Shown: positions 1 through 13,198 of the stretch, piece after piece
Numbering within the stretch: position 1 is the stretch's first letter
How the letters are laid out: the number at the start of each line of letters is the position of its first letter
Assembly (NCBI RefSeq): GCF_035982055.1
Contig: NZ_CP108427.1
Coordinates: forward strand, 5,517,001-5,581,000
Direction of reading: 5' to 3'
Length of the DNA stretch: 64,000 nucleotides
DNA from: Streptomyces sp. NBC_01288
GTDB lineage: Bacteria; Actinomycetota; Actinomycetes; Streptomycetales; Streptomycetaceae
Translations under genes and position numbers: made by a program
Notes under the pieces: generated by a model
The model's database searches: none
What the model saw: only the letters and a program-made list of their open reading frames with translations
What the model was told of the DNA's origin: nothing

Positions 1-310
1 CCGCCAGCCCCAGACTCATCGACCCTACGGCGGCCAGAACCAGGGCGACGAGGAGAACCGGTCGGGGACCGCGCCGGACGATGGCCCGCCCGGCGAACGG
101 CAGCACGATCAACGCGGCCACGGCGAAGACGGCGAGTACGAGACCCGCCGTCATGGCCCCCAGTCCCCGCACCTGCGCCACATAGACGTACAGGTAGGGG
201 ACCGTGAAGCCGAGCCCGAACGCGCTGAGTGCGTTACCCACGTGGATCCGGCGCATCGCTGCGCCCATCGCCCTGGTCACGGTCACCTCAATCAGGTAGT
301 TGGTCGCCAT
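1..310 (-). CDS. MFS transporter, N-terminal part (runs off the window)
   Basis: The minus strand is open from an ATG at 310 to the window edge. The roughly 103 visible residues begin MATNYLIEV and contain two or three hydrophobic segments, with the loop AGRAIVRRGPRP between helices 2 and 3. That loop resembles motif A of the major facilitator superfamily. The product would be an inner-membrane exporter or importer; the substrate cannot be told. It is divergent from the MarR gene at 400, the usual arrangement for a MarR-controlled drug or metabolite efflux pump. Internal ATG codons, for example at 268, are alternative starts. The family call is fairly safe; the efflux role is inference. Confidence 0.75.
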   Translation of the reverse strand, partial: MATNYLIEVTVTRAMGAAMRRIHVGNALSAFGLGFTVPYLYVYVAQVRGLGAMTAGLVLAVFAVAALIVLPFAGRAIVRRGPRPVLLVALVLAAVGSMSLGLA

Positions 311-340
311 CGGTACTTCTTAGTACCGAAGACTTCGAAG
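311..340. promoter_or_regulatory. Inverted repeats, candidate MarR operator
   Basis: In the 89-base gap between the divergent MFS and MarR genes lies the inverted repeat CGGTAC-N6-GTACCG (311-328), closely followed by the palindrome CTTCGAAG (333-340). MarR proteins bind such short palindromes between themselves and the pump they control. Binding here is inferred from position and symmetry only. Confidence 0.45.
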
Positions 341-399
341 CTAAACAGTACATCTAGAAGGACTTCAACGCCAAGCGACCCCGTGCGATACTGACGCCC

Positions 400-930
400 A
401 TGGGCGAACCGACACTCGACGAGCAGATCGCCGCCTACCAGCGCGAGTTCAAGGACCTCGACCCCCAGGTCGAAAAGATCGTCTCGGCCCTGGGCCGCCT
501 GAACCGCCGCATGAACGTCGCCTACGGCCGCCAGACCGCGAACCTCGGCATGAGCAGCGCCGAGTGGGAGGTCCTCAAGGCGCTCGTCCTCGCCGGCGCC
601 CCCTATCGGATGGGCCCGAGCGACCTCGCCAAGCGCCTCGGCCTCACGCCGGCCGCGATGACCCACAGGATCGACCGCATGGTCGCCGAGGGCCTGGTCA
701 CCAGAGAGCGGGACGAGTCCAACCGCGTCCGCGTGATCGTGGAGCTGACGCCCGAGGGTCGCGGCAAGTGGCTGGAGGCGATGCGCATGGCGACGGTCTT
801 CGAGGAGGACCTCCTCCAGGACCTCTCCCCGGTGGAGCGCACAGTCCTCGGCGAGGTCCTGACCCGCCTGCTGCGCAGGGTGGAGCACGCCCAGCCGGAC
901 GCCGGCGGCCGGCTCAGCGACCTCGAATAA
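400..930 (+). CDS. MarR-family transcriptional regulator
   Basis: This 176-residue protein matches the usual MarR length. Its winged-helix DNA-binding core lies at about residues 50-115. It contains SSAEWEVLKAL, the recognition helix region LAKRLGLTPAAMTHRIDRM, and a wing with the typical basic DESNRVRV segment. Flanking helices form the dimer interface. The protein probably represses itself and the divergent MFS gene through the palindromes at 311-340 and releases DNA on binding a small ligand. The ATG at 400 fits the family N-terminus. The stop is followed directly by the rRNA promoter region, so no downstream partner is visible. Confidence 0.85.
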   Translation: MGEPTLDEQIAAYQREFKDLDPQVEKIVSALGRLNRRMNVAYGRQTANLGMSSAEWEVLKALVLAGAPYRMGPSDLAKRLGLTPAAMTHRIDRMVAEGLVTRERDESNRVRVIVELTPEGRGKWLEAMRMATVFEEDLLQDLSPVERTVLGEVLTRLLRRVEHAQPDAGGRLSDLE

Positions 931-936
931 AAGATC

Positions 937-979
937 TTGACAGAGGGTGCTTGACAGTCCCCTGCTCGATCCGTAAAGT
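937..979 (+). promoter_or_regulatory. rRNA operon promoter (upstream-most)
   Basis: TTGACA at 951-956 is followed after 17 bases by TAAAGT at 974-979, a near-consensus vegetative sigma promoter. A second TTGACA lies at 937-942. It sits about 620 bases ahead of the 16S gene, as expected for the first of several tandem rrn promoters in Streptomyces. Confidence 0.75.
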
Positions 980-1597
980 TCTTCGGGTTGCCGCCGAGCC
1001 GTAACGGTTCTCCGGCAGCACCTCCGCCGCGACAGCGGCAACCCAAACCAACCGCACGATCTCCCAACGGGATTGATTTCGGCGTGCCCGAATTCAATTC
1101 GATTTGGGCTCGGCTGTTGTTCGATCAGGTCACTGGGCCTCGATTGGAACTCCGCCGGGGGAATCGGCTAAGGTTTGAGACGTCGGAACGGCCCAACGGC
1201 CGGGAAGGCAGCCCACTCTGACTGGGAATCAGGCCCGAAAGGATCTGGTAGAGTCGGAACCGCCGGAAAGGGAAACGCGGAAGCGGAAACCTGGAAAGCA
1301 CCGAGGAAATCGGAACCGGAAACGGTCTGATAGAGTCGGAAACGCAAGACCGAAGGGAAAAGCACGGAGGAAAGCCCGAGAGGGTGAGTACAAAGGAAGC
1401 GTCCGTTCCTTGAGAACTCAACAGCGTGCCAAAAATCAACGCCAGATATGTTGATACCCCGTCTCCAGCTCATCATCACGATGGTTGGGGCGAGGTTCCT
1501 TTGAAGAAAACATACAGCGAGGACGCTGTGAACGGTCGGGCTTATTCCGCCTGACTGTTCCGCTCTCGTGTATGTGATCCCGATTACGGGAAAACAT
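980..1597 (+). promoter_or_regulatory. rRNA leader with additional tandem promoters
   Basis: This stretch has no gene. It holds further likely promoters: TAAGGT at 1169-1174, and two copies of the sequence TAGAGTCGGAA, with -10-like TAGAGT at 1249-1254 and 1331-1336. Each copy follows a similar GGATCTGG or GGTCTGA context, so the two look duplicated. Downstream is the conserved Streptomyces rrn leader (CTTGAGAACTCAACAGCGTGC, around 1409-1430), presumed to take part in processing and antitermination. Multiple rrn promoters are established for this genus; the exact start points here are inferred. Confidence 0.6.
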
Positions 1598-6560
<4,963 letters not shown>

Positions 6561-6650
6561 CAGTTGCTCGCGTCCACTGTGTTGGTTCTGAAACCACGAA
6601 CAACCCCATTGCCATGGTCACGGTGATGGTGCGGTTGTCTGTTTCATAGT
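6561..6650 (+). other. 23S-5S spacer
   Basis: The spacer of about 90 bases carries the 3' arm of the pre-23S processing stem (6567-6581). No tRNA or other gene is seen in it. Confidence 0.8.
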
Positions 6651-6768
6651 GTTTCGGTGGTCATAGCGTGAGGGAAACGCCCGGTTACATTCCGAACCCG
6701 GAAGCTAAGCCTTACAGCGCCGATGGTACTGCAGGGGGGACCCTGTGGGAGAGTAGGACGCCGCCGAA
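6651..6768 (+). rRNA. rrf: 5S ribosomal RNA
   Basis: The 118-base sequence begins GTTTCGGTGGTCATAGCG and contains the conserved CCGAACCCGGAAGCTAAG block. Its 3' end, GGACGCCGCCGAAC, pairs with the start to form helix I. It closes the rRNA operon in the normal order. Confidence 0.96.
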
Positions 6769-6778
6769 CAAATATTGC

Positions 6779-6816
6779 GAAAACCCCCGTACCGTTTATT
6801 CGGTACGGGGGTTTTC
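6779..6816 (+). terminator. rRNA operon terminator
   Basis: A perfect 16-base-pair hairpin with a six-base TTTATT loop (arms 6779-6794 and 6801-6816) ends in GTTTTC. It lies 10 bases after 5S and is a textbook factor-independent terminator. Confidence 0.95.
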
Positions 6817-6840
6817 TGCGTTTCGGCTACCGTGACTGGC

Positions 6841-7386
6841 ATGAACTACAAGATCCGTTCGATACGCGCCGACGAGTGGGCCGCGGCGAAGGAGCTGCGG
6901 CTCGTCGCCTTGCAGGATCCCGTCGCGCACCTTGCCTTCCTGGAGACCTACGACACGGCGCTGGCCCGGCCGGACTCCTTCTATCAGGAGCGGGCCGTAG
7001 GGGCTGCCGAAGGTGCTGAGAAGGCTCAGCAGGTCATTGCGGAGGGGCCGGACGGGGAGTGGGTCGGGACGGCGACCGTGCTGCTTGAGGAGGCCGGGAC
7101 GGTCGACTGGGCCGGCTTTGCGGTCGAGCGGAAGCAGGGGCACATCGTCGGGGTGTTCGTGCGGCCGGAGGTGCGGGGCATCGGGTTGACCGAGGTGCTC
7201 TTCGACGCTGCGCTGGAGTGGGCCTGGGGGCGTGGGGTCGAGCGGGTGCGGCTCATCGTGCACGAGGACAACGAGCGGGCCCGGCGGTTCTACGGCAAGG
7301 CAGGCTTCATACCCACGGGCGTCGTCGTGCCGTTGGGCGGGAACGCGGACGAGCGTGAGCTGGAGATGGCGGTCGAGCGGCCGTAG
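6841..7386 (+). CDS. GNAT-family N-acetyltransferase
   Basis: This 181-residue protein has the acetyl-CoA-binding motif A, with GVFVRPEVRGIGLTEVLF around residue 100-117. A motif B-like end, EDNERARRFYGKAGF, is typical of small-molecule or protein acetyltransferases. The frame stays open back to 6775, but that would place the start inside the rRNA terminator, so the ATG at 6841 is chosen. No strong ribosome site precedes it, and the message may be leaderless or weakly translated. The substrate is unknown. It stands alone between the rRNA operon and the convergent secretion-like operon. Confidence 0.8.
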   Translation: MNYKIRSIRADEWAAAKELRLVALQDPVAHLAFLETYDTALARPDSFYQERAVGAAEGAEKAQQVIAEGPDGEWVGTATVLLEEAGTVDWAGFAVERKQGHIVGVFVRPEVRGIGLTEVLFDAALEWAWGRGVERVRLIVHEDNERARRFYGKAGFIPTGVVVPLGGNADERELEMAVERP

Positions 7387-7416
7387 CCGTGGCTGTGGGC
7401 GCCGTAAGTCCTGTTG

Positions 7417-8865
7417 CTAGACCGGTAGTTCGTGATGGGGCCAGCGGGCCCTGGCCTGTTCTCTGGAGCGGAGGAGGGCCAGGGTCGGCAGGCCTCGGTC
7501 CGCGCCCGTGGCGAGGAGTTCGGGGAGTTGGGGGAGCGGGGCCACGGCGGCGACGTCGTCCAGGACAAGCGTCATTGGTGGGTCGAGGCGACCGGCCGAT
7601 GACCGTTCGGCCATGTGCCGGCCGCGCTCGACCACGCTTGATGCGAGGGCGGTGAGGAGAGGCATCGCGCCCGGGTTCGTACGGGGGTCCTCGATGGATT
7701 CACCGACCAGATAAAGCGTGCCCCCTTCGTTCGCGAAGGAATCCAAGGAGAGGGCGTCAGTTCTGTTGGGTGTGCAGGCTTCGCGGATGTTGACCGTGAA
7801 GAGGGAGGACAGTGCGCGGGTCGTCAACTCCTGGGCGATGTCCCGGCGTTCGGGGTGGGACGTGAGTGCGGCTTCGAGTTCGCCCGCCGCACCGGGGGCT
7901 GCCTTGGGGTTGGTGCGGAGGATTCTCACCGCGTCCTGGATCTGGGTGCCCTGGGACCAGCGGTGGACGTGGCGGATGGTGCGGCCGTCGATGGCGGCGG
8001 CGTGCAGGTAGCTGCGGAGGAGCGTTTCGGCTGTGTCCGCCACCGCCTGGTCGATCTTTGCCGTGGGTCTTACCGGGGTGAGGAGGGCGGCGGCTCTCTT
8101 TACCGCTGTTGGTTTGTCCTCGCAGCCCGTTGTGGGGGACCAGTGGAGGCGGGCCGGGGTGTCGCAGAGGTGGGTGGGGTCGTAGAGGAGGACCGGGCCG
8201 AGTTTGGCTCTGGCGTCCTTTGTGTCCTGCCAGATGGCGGGGTTGGACGTGACTACCAGGGCTGGGCCTTCCGCGTCCCTTACGGCTTGGGTGGCGGTGG
8301 ATTGGCGGCTTTCCGCCGTCGCCAGAAAGACTTTTTCCCACCCACCCACCCGTTCACCGTTGGACAGAGAAGTTGAGGAGACCGGTGCAGGTGGCGCCTG
8401 TTCCAGGAGGACCGTCGGCTGCGGTTGTTGTGGTGGTTCCGGGCGTTGTATCGGTACCTCGTGGGGCTCCGGTGAAGGCGGGACGACCAGTCCCGCCGCC
8501 CGAGTTCTTGCCCGTACAGCCCGCCATCTCGCCAGCGTGCCCATCACGAACACCGTCAGGACGACCAGGATCATCAACTCGCCGATGAACAGGCCCCAGA
8601 AGAGGCCGTAGCCGGAGAACTCGGCGGGTGGGGACTGGGGCCAGGCGCCGGTGATGTCGTGGGGCTGGGCGATCAGGTGGCGCATGGCCATCGGGGTGCG
8701 GGCGAAGGTCACGCCGGTCGGCCAGCTGCCCTTGGAGAACAGGGCGGCCAGGCCGGTGGCCGACCAGACCAGCAACGTCATGCCGATGAGGAACGCGAGC
8801 AGGCTCACCAACAGGCCGTCGGGGATGCCCCCTTGGCGCTCGCGTCCACCGTCGTCCGGTCTCAT
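7417..8865 (-). CDS. VirD4/TraG-like protein with degenerate P-loop
   Basis: This 482-residue protein is the last gene of a six-gene minus-strand operon. Two N-terminal membrane helices (about 17-43 and 86-110) are followed by a Pro-rich linker and a cytoplasmic domain. That domain resembles the TraG/VirD4 coupling ATPase: it has a TSNPAIWQDTKDARAKLGPV segment and a Walker B-like LVLDD near residue 440, followed by APLPQLPELLATGADRGL. Where the P-loop should be, around residues 181-193, the sequence is LATAESRQSTATQ with no GKS/GKT. The C-terminus stops soon after the SREQARARW region, shorter than typical coupling proteins. It may be a non-catalytic partner of the VirB4-like ATPase upstream. 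The family assignment is by motif layout. Confidence 0.7.
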   Translation of the reverse strand: MRPDDGGRERQGGIPDGLLVSLLAFLIGMTLLVWSATGLAALFSKGSWPTGVTFARTPMAMRHLIAQPHDITGAWPQSPPAEFSGYGLFWGLFIGELMILVVLTVFVMGTLARWRAVRARTRAAGLVVPPSPEPHEVPIQRPEPPQQPQPTVLLEQAPPAPVSSTSLSNGERVGGWEKVFLATAESRQSTATQAVRDAEGPALVVTSNPAIWQDTKDARAKLGPVLLYDPTHLCDTPARLHWSPTTGCEDKPTAVKRAAALLTPVRPTAKIDQAVADTAETLLRSYLHAAAIDGRTIRHVHRWSQGTQIQDAVRILRTNPKAAPGAAGELEAALTSHPERRDIAQELTTRALSSLFTVNIREACTPNRTDALSLDSFANEGGTLYLVGESIEDPRTNPGAMPLLTALASSVVERGRHMAERSSAGRLDPPMTLVLDDVAAVAPLPQLPELLATGADRGLPTLALLRSREQARARWPHHELPV

Positions 8866-8881
8866 GTCATGCCACCGCCGT

Positions 8882-10315
8882 TCACGCCACCGTGGACTCG
8901 GAGGAGCCGTCGAGATCGCTCAACTGTTGTTCCATGAAGGCCGCCGCGCGTTCCTCGGCCTCCAACTCGGCGGCGCGAAGGGCGTCGTCGGTCACTTCCT
9001 GGTCGTGTTCGCGGGAGGACTGGGTCATCGCGCGGTCGGTGAAGACGAGGGGGCGTTCCGTCTCGGTGATCAGGTGTTTGACCACCTGGACGTTGCCGTT
9101 GACGTCCCAGACCGCGATGCCGGGGGTGAGGGTGGGGATGATCTCCACCGCCCAGCGTGGCAAGCCCAACACCCGCCCGGTTGCCCGGGCTTCGTCCGCT
9201 TTTTGGGCGTAGATCGTTCGTGTCGAGGCCATTTTGAGGATCGCCGCGGCTTCCTTTGCCGCGGCTCCGTCGACGACGTCCGACAGGTGGTGGACCACCG
9301 CCACGAACGACAGGCCCAGGCGGCGGCCGAACTTCAGCAGGCGCTGGAAGAGTTGGGCCACGAAGGGGCTGTTGATGATGTGCCAGGCCTCCTCGACGAG
9401 GAAGATGCGCTTCTTCCGGTCGGGGCGGATCCAGGTGTGTTCCAGCCAGACGCCGACGATCGCCATCAGGATGGGCATGGCGATGGAGTTGCGGTCGATG
9501 TGGGACAGGTCGAAGACGATCAGCGGGGCGTCGAGGTCGATGCCCACCGTCGTCGGGCCGTCGAACATGCCTCGCAGGTCGCCGTCGACCAGGCGGTCGA
9601 TGACGAGGGCGACGTCCAGGCCCCAGGCCCGTACGTCGTCTATGGCGACGTTCATCGCCTCGGCCGACTCCGGTTCGGGGTGGCGCAGTTGCTCGACGAT
9701 GTCCATGAGGACCGGCTGGCGTTCGACGATCGTCTCGTTGACGTAGGCGTGCGCCACCTTGAGCGCGAAGCCGGAGCGTTCGTCGAGGCCGTGGCCCATC
9801 GCCACCTCGATGATCGTTCGGAGCAGGGCGAGTTGGCCCGTCGTCGTGATCGCCGGGTCGAGCGGGTTGAGGCGGATTCCCATGTCCAGGGCGGCGGTCG
9901 GGTCCAGGCGGATAGGGGTTATTCCCAACTCCTCCGCGATCAGGTTCCATTCGCCGACGCCGTCCTCGCCCTGGGCGTCCAGGACGACCACCTGGCGGTC
10001 GCGGAAGCGCAGTTGGCGTAGGACGTACGTCTTCTCCAGGGCCGACTTGCCGTTGCCGGACTCGCCGAGCACCAGCCAGTGGGGGGCGGGGAGTTGCTGG
10101 CCGTAGAGCTGGAAGGGGTCGTAGATGTAGCCCTTGCCGGAGTAGACCTCGCGGCCGATGATGACGCCCGAGTCGCCGAGGCCGGGGGCGGCCGTCGGCA
10201 GGTAGACCGCCTGGGCCTGGCCTGTCGACGTGCGGACGGGGAGGCGGGTGGACTCGATCTTTCCGAAGAGGAAGGACGTGAAGGCGTCGGTGAGGACGGA
10301 CAGCGGATCCCGCAT
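8882..10315 (-). CDS. VirB4/TraC-like transfer ATPase
   Basis: This 477-residue cytoplasmic ATPase has Walker A GESGNGKS at residues 84-91. A Walker B with catalytic Glu (FLVEEAW) follows around residue 290, and then a RecA-type sensor region (SFVAVVHHLSD). This is the C-terminal ATPase domain layout of VirB4/TraC proteins, which power type IV secretion and conjugation channels. The usual large N-terminal VirB4 domain is missing here. The preceding SCO6880-family gene may supply it as a separate chain, which is an inference. It starts at ATG 10315, 7 bases after the upstream stop, and ends 16 bases before the TraG-like gene, so the genes are surely co-transcribed. Confidence 0.85.
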   Translation of the reverse strand: MRDPLSVLTDAFTSFLFGKIESTRLPVRTSTGQAQAVYLPTAAPGLGDSGVIIGREVYSGKGYIYDPFQLYGQQLPAPHWLVLGESGNGKSALEKTYVLRQLRFRDRQVVVLDAQGEDGVGEWNLIAEELGITPIRLDPTAALDMGIRLNPLDPAITTTGQLALLRTIIEVAMGHGLDERSGFALKVAHAYVNETIVERQPVLMDIVEQLRHPEPESAEAMNVAIDDVRAWGLDVALVIDRLVDGDLRGMFDGPTTVGIDLDAPLIVFDLSHIDRNSIAMPILMAIVGVWLEHTWIRPDRKKRIFLVEEAWHIINSPFVAQLFQRLLKFGRRLGLSFVAVVHHLSDVVDGAAAKEAAAILKMASTRTIYAQKADEARATGRVLGLPRWAVEIIPTLTPGIAVWDVNGNVQVVKHLITETERPLVFTDRAMTQSSREHDQEVTDDALRAAELEAEERAAAFMEQQLSDLDGSSESTVA

Positions 10316-10322
10316 CTGAGCC

Positions 10323-11882
10323 CTACCTCCGGATGCCGGTGGCGAACGGCAGTGTGTTCACAAACGCGCGGTGGTGTTCGCGGTCGCACCACTCCAGCTT
10401 CAGATACGACTTGCCCGCGGACGCCCTTATCGTGCGCTTGTCGCGCGCGAGGGCCTCGGGGTTGCGGGAGGAGACGGTGATGTAGCCGACCAGGTTCACT
10501 CCGGCCGCGCCGCTCGCCAGGTCCTCGCCGCGCTGGTCCATGCGGCCGTGGGCGGCGACGTCGCGGGGGTCGACGGTGCGGTTCATCTTGGCGGCGCGGG
10601 AGGCGTCGGCCTCGTCGTTCGTCTTCTCGGTCAGCATGCGTTCGATGGCGACCTCGGTGGGTTCGAGGTCCATCGTGACGGCGACCGTGCGGATCACGTC
10701 CGGGGTGTGGACGAGGAGCGGGGCAAGGAAGTTGACACCCACCGGGGTCATCGGCCACTCCTTCACCCAGGCCGTGGCGTGGCACCACGGTTCGCGGGTC
10801 GACGACTCACGGGTCTTCGCCTGGAGGAACGTCGGTTCCATGGCGTCGAGTTCGGCCGGCCAGGCGTTGCGCTTCGTCATCGCCTGGAGGTGGTCGATGG
10901 GGTGGTCCGGGTCGTACATGGAGTGGATGAGCGAGGCGAGCCGGCCCTGGCCGAGCGGCTGCCGTACGCGGATGTCGGCTTCCTGGAGACGGGAGCAGAT
11001 GTCCGTCAACTCGCGCGCCATGACGACCGCGAGGCCCGCGTCCCGGTCGAGCTTGCGGCCCGCGTGCGGGCGGGACGCGCGGGCCATCGCGTGGGCCTCG
11101 GCGGAGAGTTCGCGGGTGAAGTGCATGCAGGCGACGAGGTAGGCGCGGTGCTGCTCGCTGCTGGTGGACACCATCGACTGGAGTTGGTCGTACGACTGTT
11201 GCAGCCAGGTCAGTGACTTCTCGTCGCCGCGCTGGGCGACGTCCTTGGCGTGCGCGTCCGGGTCGGCGGGGAGGGTGCGGGCGAGCATCTGGATGCGGGT
11301 GACGAAGCCGTCGCCGTTCGCCACGTGCTTGAGGAGCGTGCCGAAGCGGTCGACGAGGGCCTCCTGGTCCTCGCTGTCGCGCAGGCCGACGCCCGGGCCC
11401 TCGATCTCGATCGCGGCGGTGACCGTACGGCGGTCGGCGTGCAGGAGTACGGCGATCTCGTCCGGGCCGAAGGGGGCGGCCAGCCAGTTGATGCGGCCGA
11501 TCCCGGGCGGCGGGCCGACCTCGACCTCGCGGCCGTCGAGGTGGACGCCGGCCTCCACGACGGAGGAGCGGTACGTCGTGCCGTTGCGCAGGGTCCGCTT
11601 GTAACTGCGGTTGATCTCGAACCACTTGTAGAACGTGCGGCGCTTGTACGGGACGTAGACCGCCATCAGCGCGAGCATCGGGAAGCCCGTCAGCAGCACG
11701 ATGCGCAGGGACAGGACGGGGACGAGGAGTCCGCTCATCATGCCGAGGAACGCGCCCACGATGATGAGCGCGATCTCGCCGGTCTCGCGATTCTTGCCGA
11801 CGATCGCGTTCGGCCGGGCACGGCCGATGAGATAGGTCCGGCGGGGCGTGATCGGATGGGACAGGTGGGCCTCTGTCGTCAA
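10323..11882 (-). CDS. SCO6880-family protein (transfer apparatus)
   Basis: This 519-residue protein has two adjacent membrane helices near residues 37-75, followed by a large soluble domain. I recognise it as the actinobacterial SCO6880 family, which is found next to VirB4-like ATPases. By position it would act as the N-terminal partner of the ATPase or as an inner-membrane anchor. Translation starts at TTG 11882, whose TTGA overlaps the TGA of the upstream gene, with a GGAGGTGA ribosome site nine bases ahead. The overlap indicates translational coupling. No enzymatic motif was seen. Confidence 0.75.
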   Translation of the reverse strand: MTTEAHLSHPITPRRTYLIGRARPNAIVGKNRETGEIALIIVGAFLGMMSGLLVPVLSLRIVLLTGFPMLALMAVYVPYKRRTFYKWFEINRSYKRTLRNGTTYRSSVVEAGVHLDGREVEVGPPPGIGRINWLAAPFGPDEIAVLLHADRRTVTAAIEIEGPGVGLRDSEDQEALVDRFGTLLKHVANGDGFVTRIQMLARTLPADPDAHAKDVAQRGDEKSLTWLQQSYDQLQSMVSTSSEQHRAYLVACMHFTRELSAEAHAMARASRPHAGRKLDRDAGLAVVMARELTDICSRLQEADIRVRQPLGQGRLASLIHSMYDPDHPIDHLQAMTKRNAWPAELDAMEPTFLQAKTRESSTREPWCHATAWVKEWPMTPVGVNFLAPLLVHTPDVIRTVAVTMDLEPTEVAIERMLTEKTNDEADASRAAKMNRTVDPRDVAAHGRMDQRGEDLASGAAGVNLVGYITVSSRNPEALARDKRTIRASAGKSYLKLEWCDREHHRAFVNTLPFATGIRR

Positions 11883-13198
11883 CGCCCTTCACCTCCCGTG
11901 CGGTTGTTGCGGGCGTGCGGGGTGTTCGCCGGGCTCTGGCGGGGTGCGGGCGCGGCGGAGGGGGCTGCTCCGCCGCCGCCGCTCGACGGGCGGCTGCTGT
12001 GGGCCGCGACGCCGCCGGAGATCGGGTTGGACGGGCGGGCGCCGCCGCCGGACGAGGACTGGCCGCCCCCGCCTCCGCCGTCGTTCGCGCGGGAGCTGTG
12101 GGTCTTGATGCCCTGGGCGACCATGGTGGCCGGGGAGCTGATGACCGCGGCGGCCTTGCCTTCGGCGCCCTGCATGATGCGGTTGCTGCGGCCGCCGGCG
12201 ATCTCGTCGCCGAAGCCGGGGACGAAGCGGTAGATCATCGCGCTGGCGAAGATGGCGAGCAGGATGATCGCGAGGCCGGAGACTACGGCGGAGAACGAGT
12301 CCGGGCCGTCGGCGGTGGACAGCGCGCCGGCCAGGCCGAGCACGATCACGATGACCGGTTTGACCAGGATCACCGCGATCATGATGCCGGCCCAGCGGCG
12401 GACGTGGCCCCACAGGTTCTTGTCGACGAGGCCCGCGTAGACGACGGTGCCGAGGAGGGCGCCGACGTAGAGGAGGGCTGCGCGGATGACGAGCTCCAGC
12501 CAGAGGACGCCGGCGGCGAGGATCGACACCAGGGAGACCACGATCAGCATGATCGGGCCGCCGCCGATGTTGTTGCCCTTGGCGAGGGCGCCGGAGAAGT
12601 TGCCGAAGAAGGTGTCCGTCTGGTTGCCGGTGGTTTTCGCGAGGACCTCTGTGATGCCGTCCGTGGCGGAGACGACGGTGTACAGGATCAGGGGGGTGAA
12701 CGCGGAGGCGATGACCGTGAGCCAGAGGAAGCCGATGGCTTCGGAGATCGCGGTGGTGAGGGGGACGCCTCGGACCGCGCGCTTCGCTACCGCGAGGAGC
12801 CACAGGAGAAGGGTGAGGATCGTGGACGCGGCGAAGACGACGGCGTACTGCTGAAGGAACCTGGGGTTCGTGAAGTCGACGTTCGCTGTCTCTTTGACGG
12901 CGTCGCTGAGCTTGTCGATGGTCCAGGAGGCGGCTTCGGCGCAGCCCTTTCCGAGGGAGGAGAGGGGGTCGAGGGTGTCGGTGGTGCTGGGGGTGGTGGT
13001 CCCGGAACCGGCGCCGGCCTTGCCGTTCTCGCAGATGTCCTTGGCGTCGGCGACGAGCAGCCTGCAATCCGCCTTCCCGGAGGGTGAGGGGGACGGCGTG
13101 GGGGCTGCGACGGCGCGGGTGGCCAGCAGTACGGCGGTGGTCTGTACGGCGGTGAGGGCGGCCGCGACCTTGAGTACGCGACCCGATTTACCGGGCAT
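11879..13198 (-). CDS. TrbL/VirB6-like polytopic membrane protein
   Basis: This 439-residue protein has a cleavable-looking signal peptide (MPGKSGRVLK then a hydrophobic stretch ending AVAA near residue 31). A Cys-containing loop and at least six membrane helices from about residue 110 to 330 follow. The long Gly/Ser/Pro-rich tail is probably cytoplasmic or disordered. Topology and operon position match TrbL/VirB6, the inner-membrane channel component of type IV secretion. The frame extends to 13264, but the ATG at 13198 gives the sensible signal peptide and overlaps the upstream gene by only 11 bases. Confidence 0.75.
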   Translation of the reverse strand: MPGKSGRVLKVAAALTAVQTTAVLLATRAVAAPTPSPSPSGKADCRLLVADAKDICENGKAGAGSGTTTPSTTDTLDPLSSLGKGCAEAASWTIDKLSDAVKETANVDFTNPRFLQQYAVVFAASTILTLLLWLLAVAKRAVRGVPLTTAISEAIGFLWLTVIASAFTPLILYTVVSATDGITEVLAKTTGNQTDTFFGNFSGALAKGNNIGGGPIMLIVVSLVSILAAGVLWLELVIRAALLYVGALLGTVVYAGLVDKNLWGHVRRWAGIMIAVILVKPVIVIVLGLAGALSTADGPDSFSAVVSGLAIILLAIFASAMIYRFVPGFGDEIAGGRSNRIMQGAEGKAAAVISSPATMVAQGIKTHSSRANDGGGGGGQSSSGGGARPSNPISGGVAAHSSRPSSGGGGAAPSAAPAPRQSPANTPHARNNRTGGEGR

